A stretch of 52,000 nt of DNA from Mesostigma viride (taxonomy: Eukaryota; Streptophyta; Mesostigmatophyceae; Mesostigmatales; Mesostigmataceae): contig RPFO01000079.1 of the NCBI GenBank assembly GCA_009746045.1, positions 5,864,233 to 5,916,232 of the forward strand, written 5' to 3'. The notes under the pieces were generated by a model. The model had not been told where the DNA came from, ran no database searches, and saw only the letters and a list, made by a program, of their open reading frames with translations. Positions 50,110 through 52,000 of the stretch are shown in pieces. Position numbers and translations under genes: made by a program. Position 1 is the first letter of the stretch, and every line of letters begins with the position of its first letter.

Positions 50110-50233
50110 AAAACCCGTGCACCTTGGAGGTCAGGGGTTCGAATCCGGACAGCTCCGGCGCATTTAGTGGTGCGTGCTCAGTGGCCTAGGCGGATGTCTC
50201 ATATTCAACCCACCCTCCACGAGGCCAGGTTTT
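50110..50233 (+). repeat. Spacer 3, tRNA-like, 124 bp
   Basis: Inverted copy of spacer 1. B box GGTTCGAATCC at 50136-50146 and A-box-like TGGCCTAGGCGG at 50182-50193, in that order, the reverse of a normal tRNA gene. Confidence 0.85.

Positions 50234-52000
<1,767 letters not shown>

Overview
This is nuclear DNA of a eukaryote, most likely a green alga. The only ordinary host genes I can support are a spliced neutral ceramidase (minus strand, exons at 632-1108 and 2605-3855, running off the left edge), an intact single-exon PLAA/Doa1 homologue (23625-26078, minus) and one small unassigned coiled-coil ORF (5239-5733, plus). Nearly everything else is retrotransposon, satellite or microsatellite DNA. 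The green-algal guess rests mainly on a Penelope-like element with an N-terminal GIY-YIG nuclease and a CxC linker, the organisation described for the Chlamys group (green algae, spike mosses, slime molds). No species can be named from the sequence. Layout, left to right. 1-3855: ceramidase, with a (GA)n tract in its intron. 3856-8243: an intergenic stretch with truncated retroposon ends, a small coiled-coil ORF and a foldback element (7200-8135). 8244-17832: a nest of elements, each level marked by a short target-site duplication (TSD). A fragment of a LINE ORF1 gene was entered by a plus-strand LINE (TSD CTTGAGCA), which was entered by a minus-strand LINE (TSD TTCCACG), which was entered by the Penelope-like element (8454-14193, TSD TAATCT). 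17833-19067: ORF1 fragments, the last of which runs into a 1.1 kb (TGGG)n array (to 20160). 20239-22896: tiny 5'-truncated LINE ends and an intact ORF1-only LINE-type element (20680-22885). 23625-26078: PLAA. 28309-30272: a 5'-truncated LINE ORF2 copy. 30780-48790: a chromodomain Ty3/Gypsy element with an extra ORF after pol; its integrase is split by a complete Copia-like element (34947-43628, minus, 699-bp LTRs, TSD GACTC), and the integrase zinc finger of that Copia is itself split by an ORF1-only LINE (39559-40149). 48791-52000: a (CTG)n array of at least 1.9 kb, split by a 1.3 kb array of about 206-bp near-perfect palindromes separated by tRNA-like spacers. The elements share mechanisms. 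The LINE copies, including ones only 42 and 68 bp long, end in the same 3' hairpin motif and a short-repeat tail, as expected if one kind of reverse transcriptase recognises that hairpin. The ORF1-only elements could supply RNA-binding protein but need ORF2 from elsewhere. The Penelope copy shows the partial-tandem (pseudo-LTR) structure typical of its class. The most unusual coding content is the Copia-like element: its retropepsin-like domain lies between integrase and reverse transcriptase, and in the empty-site frame gag and pol are separated only by a UGA codon. All homology statements come from reading motifs by eye; no database search or alignment program was run.
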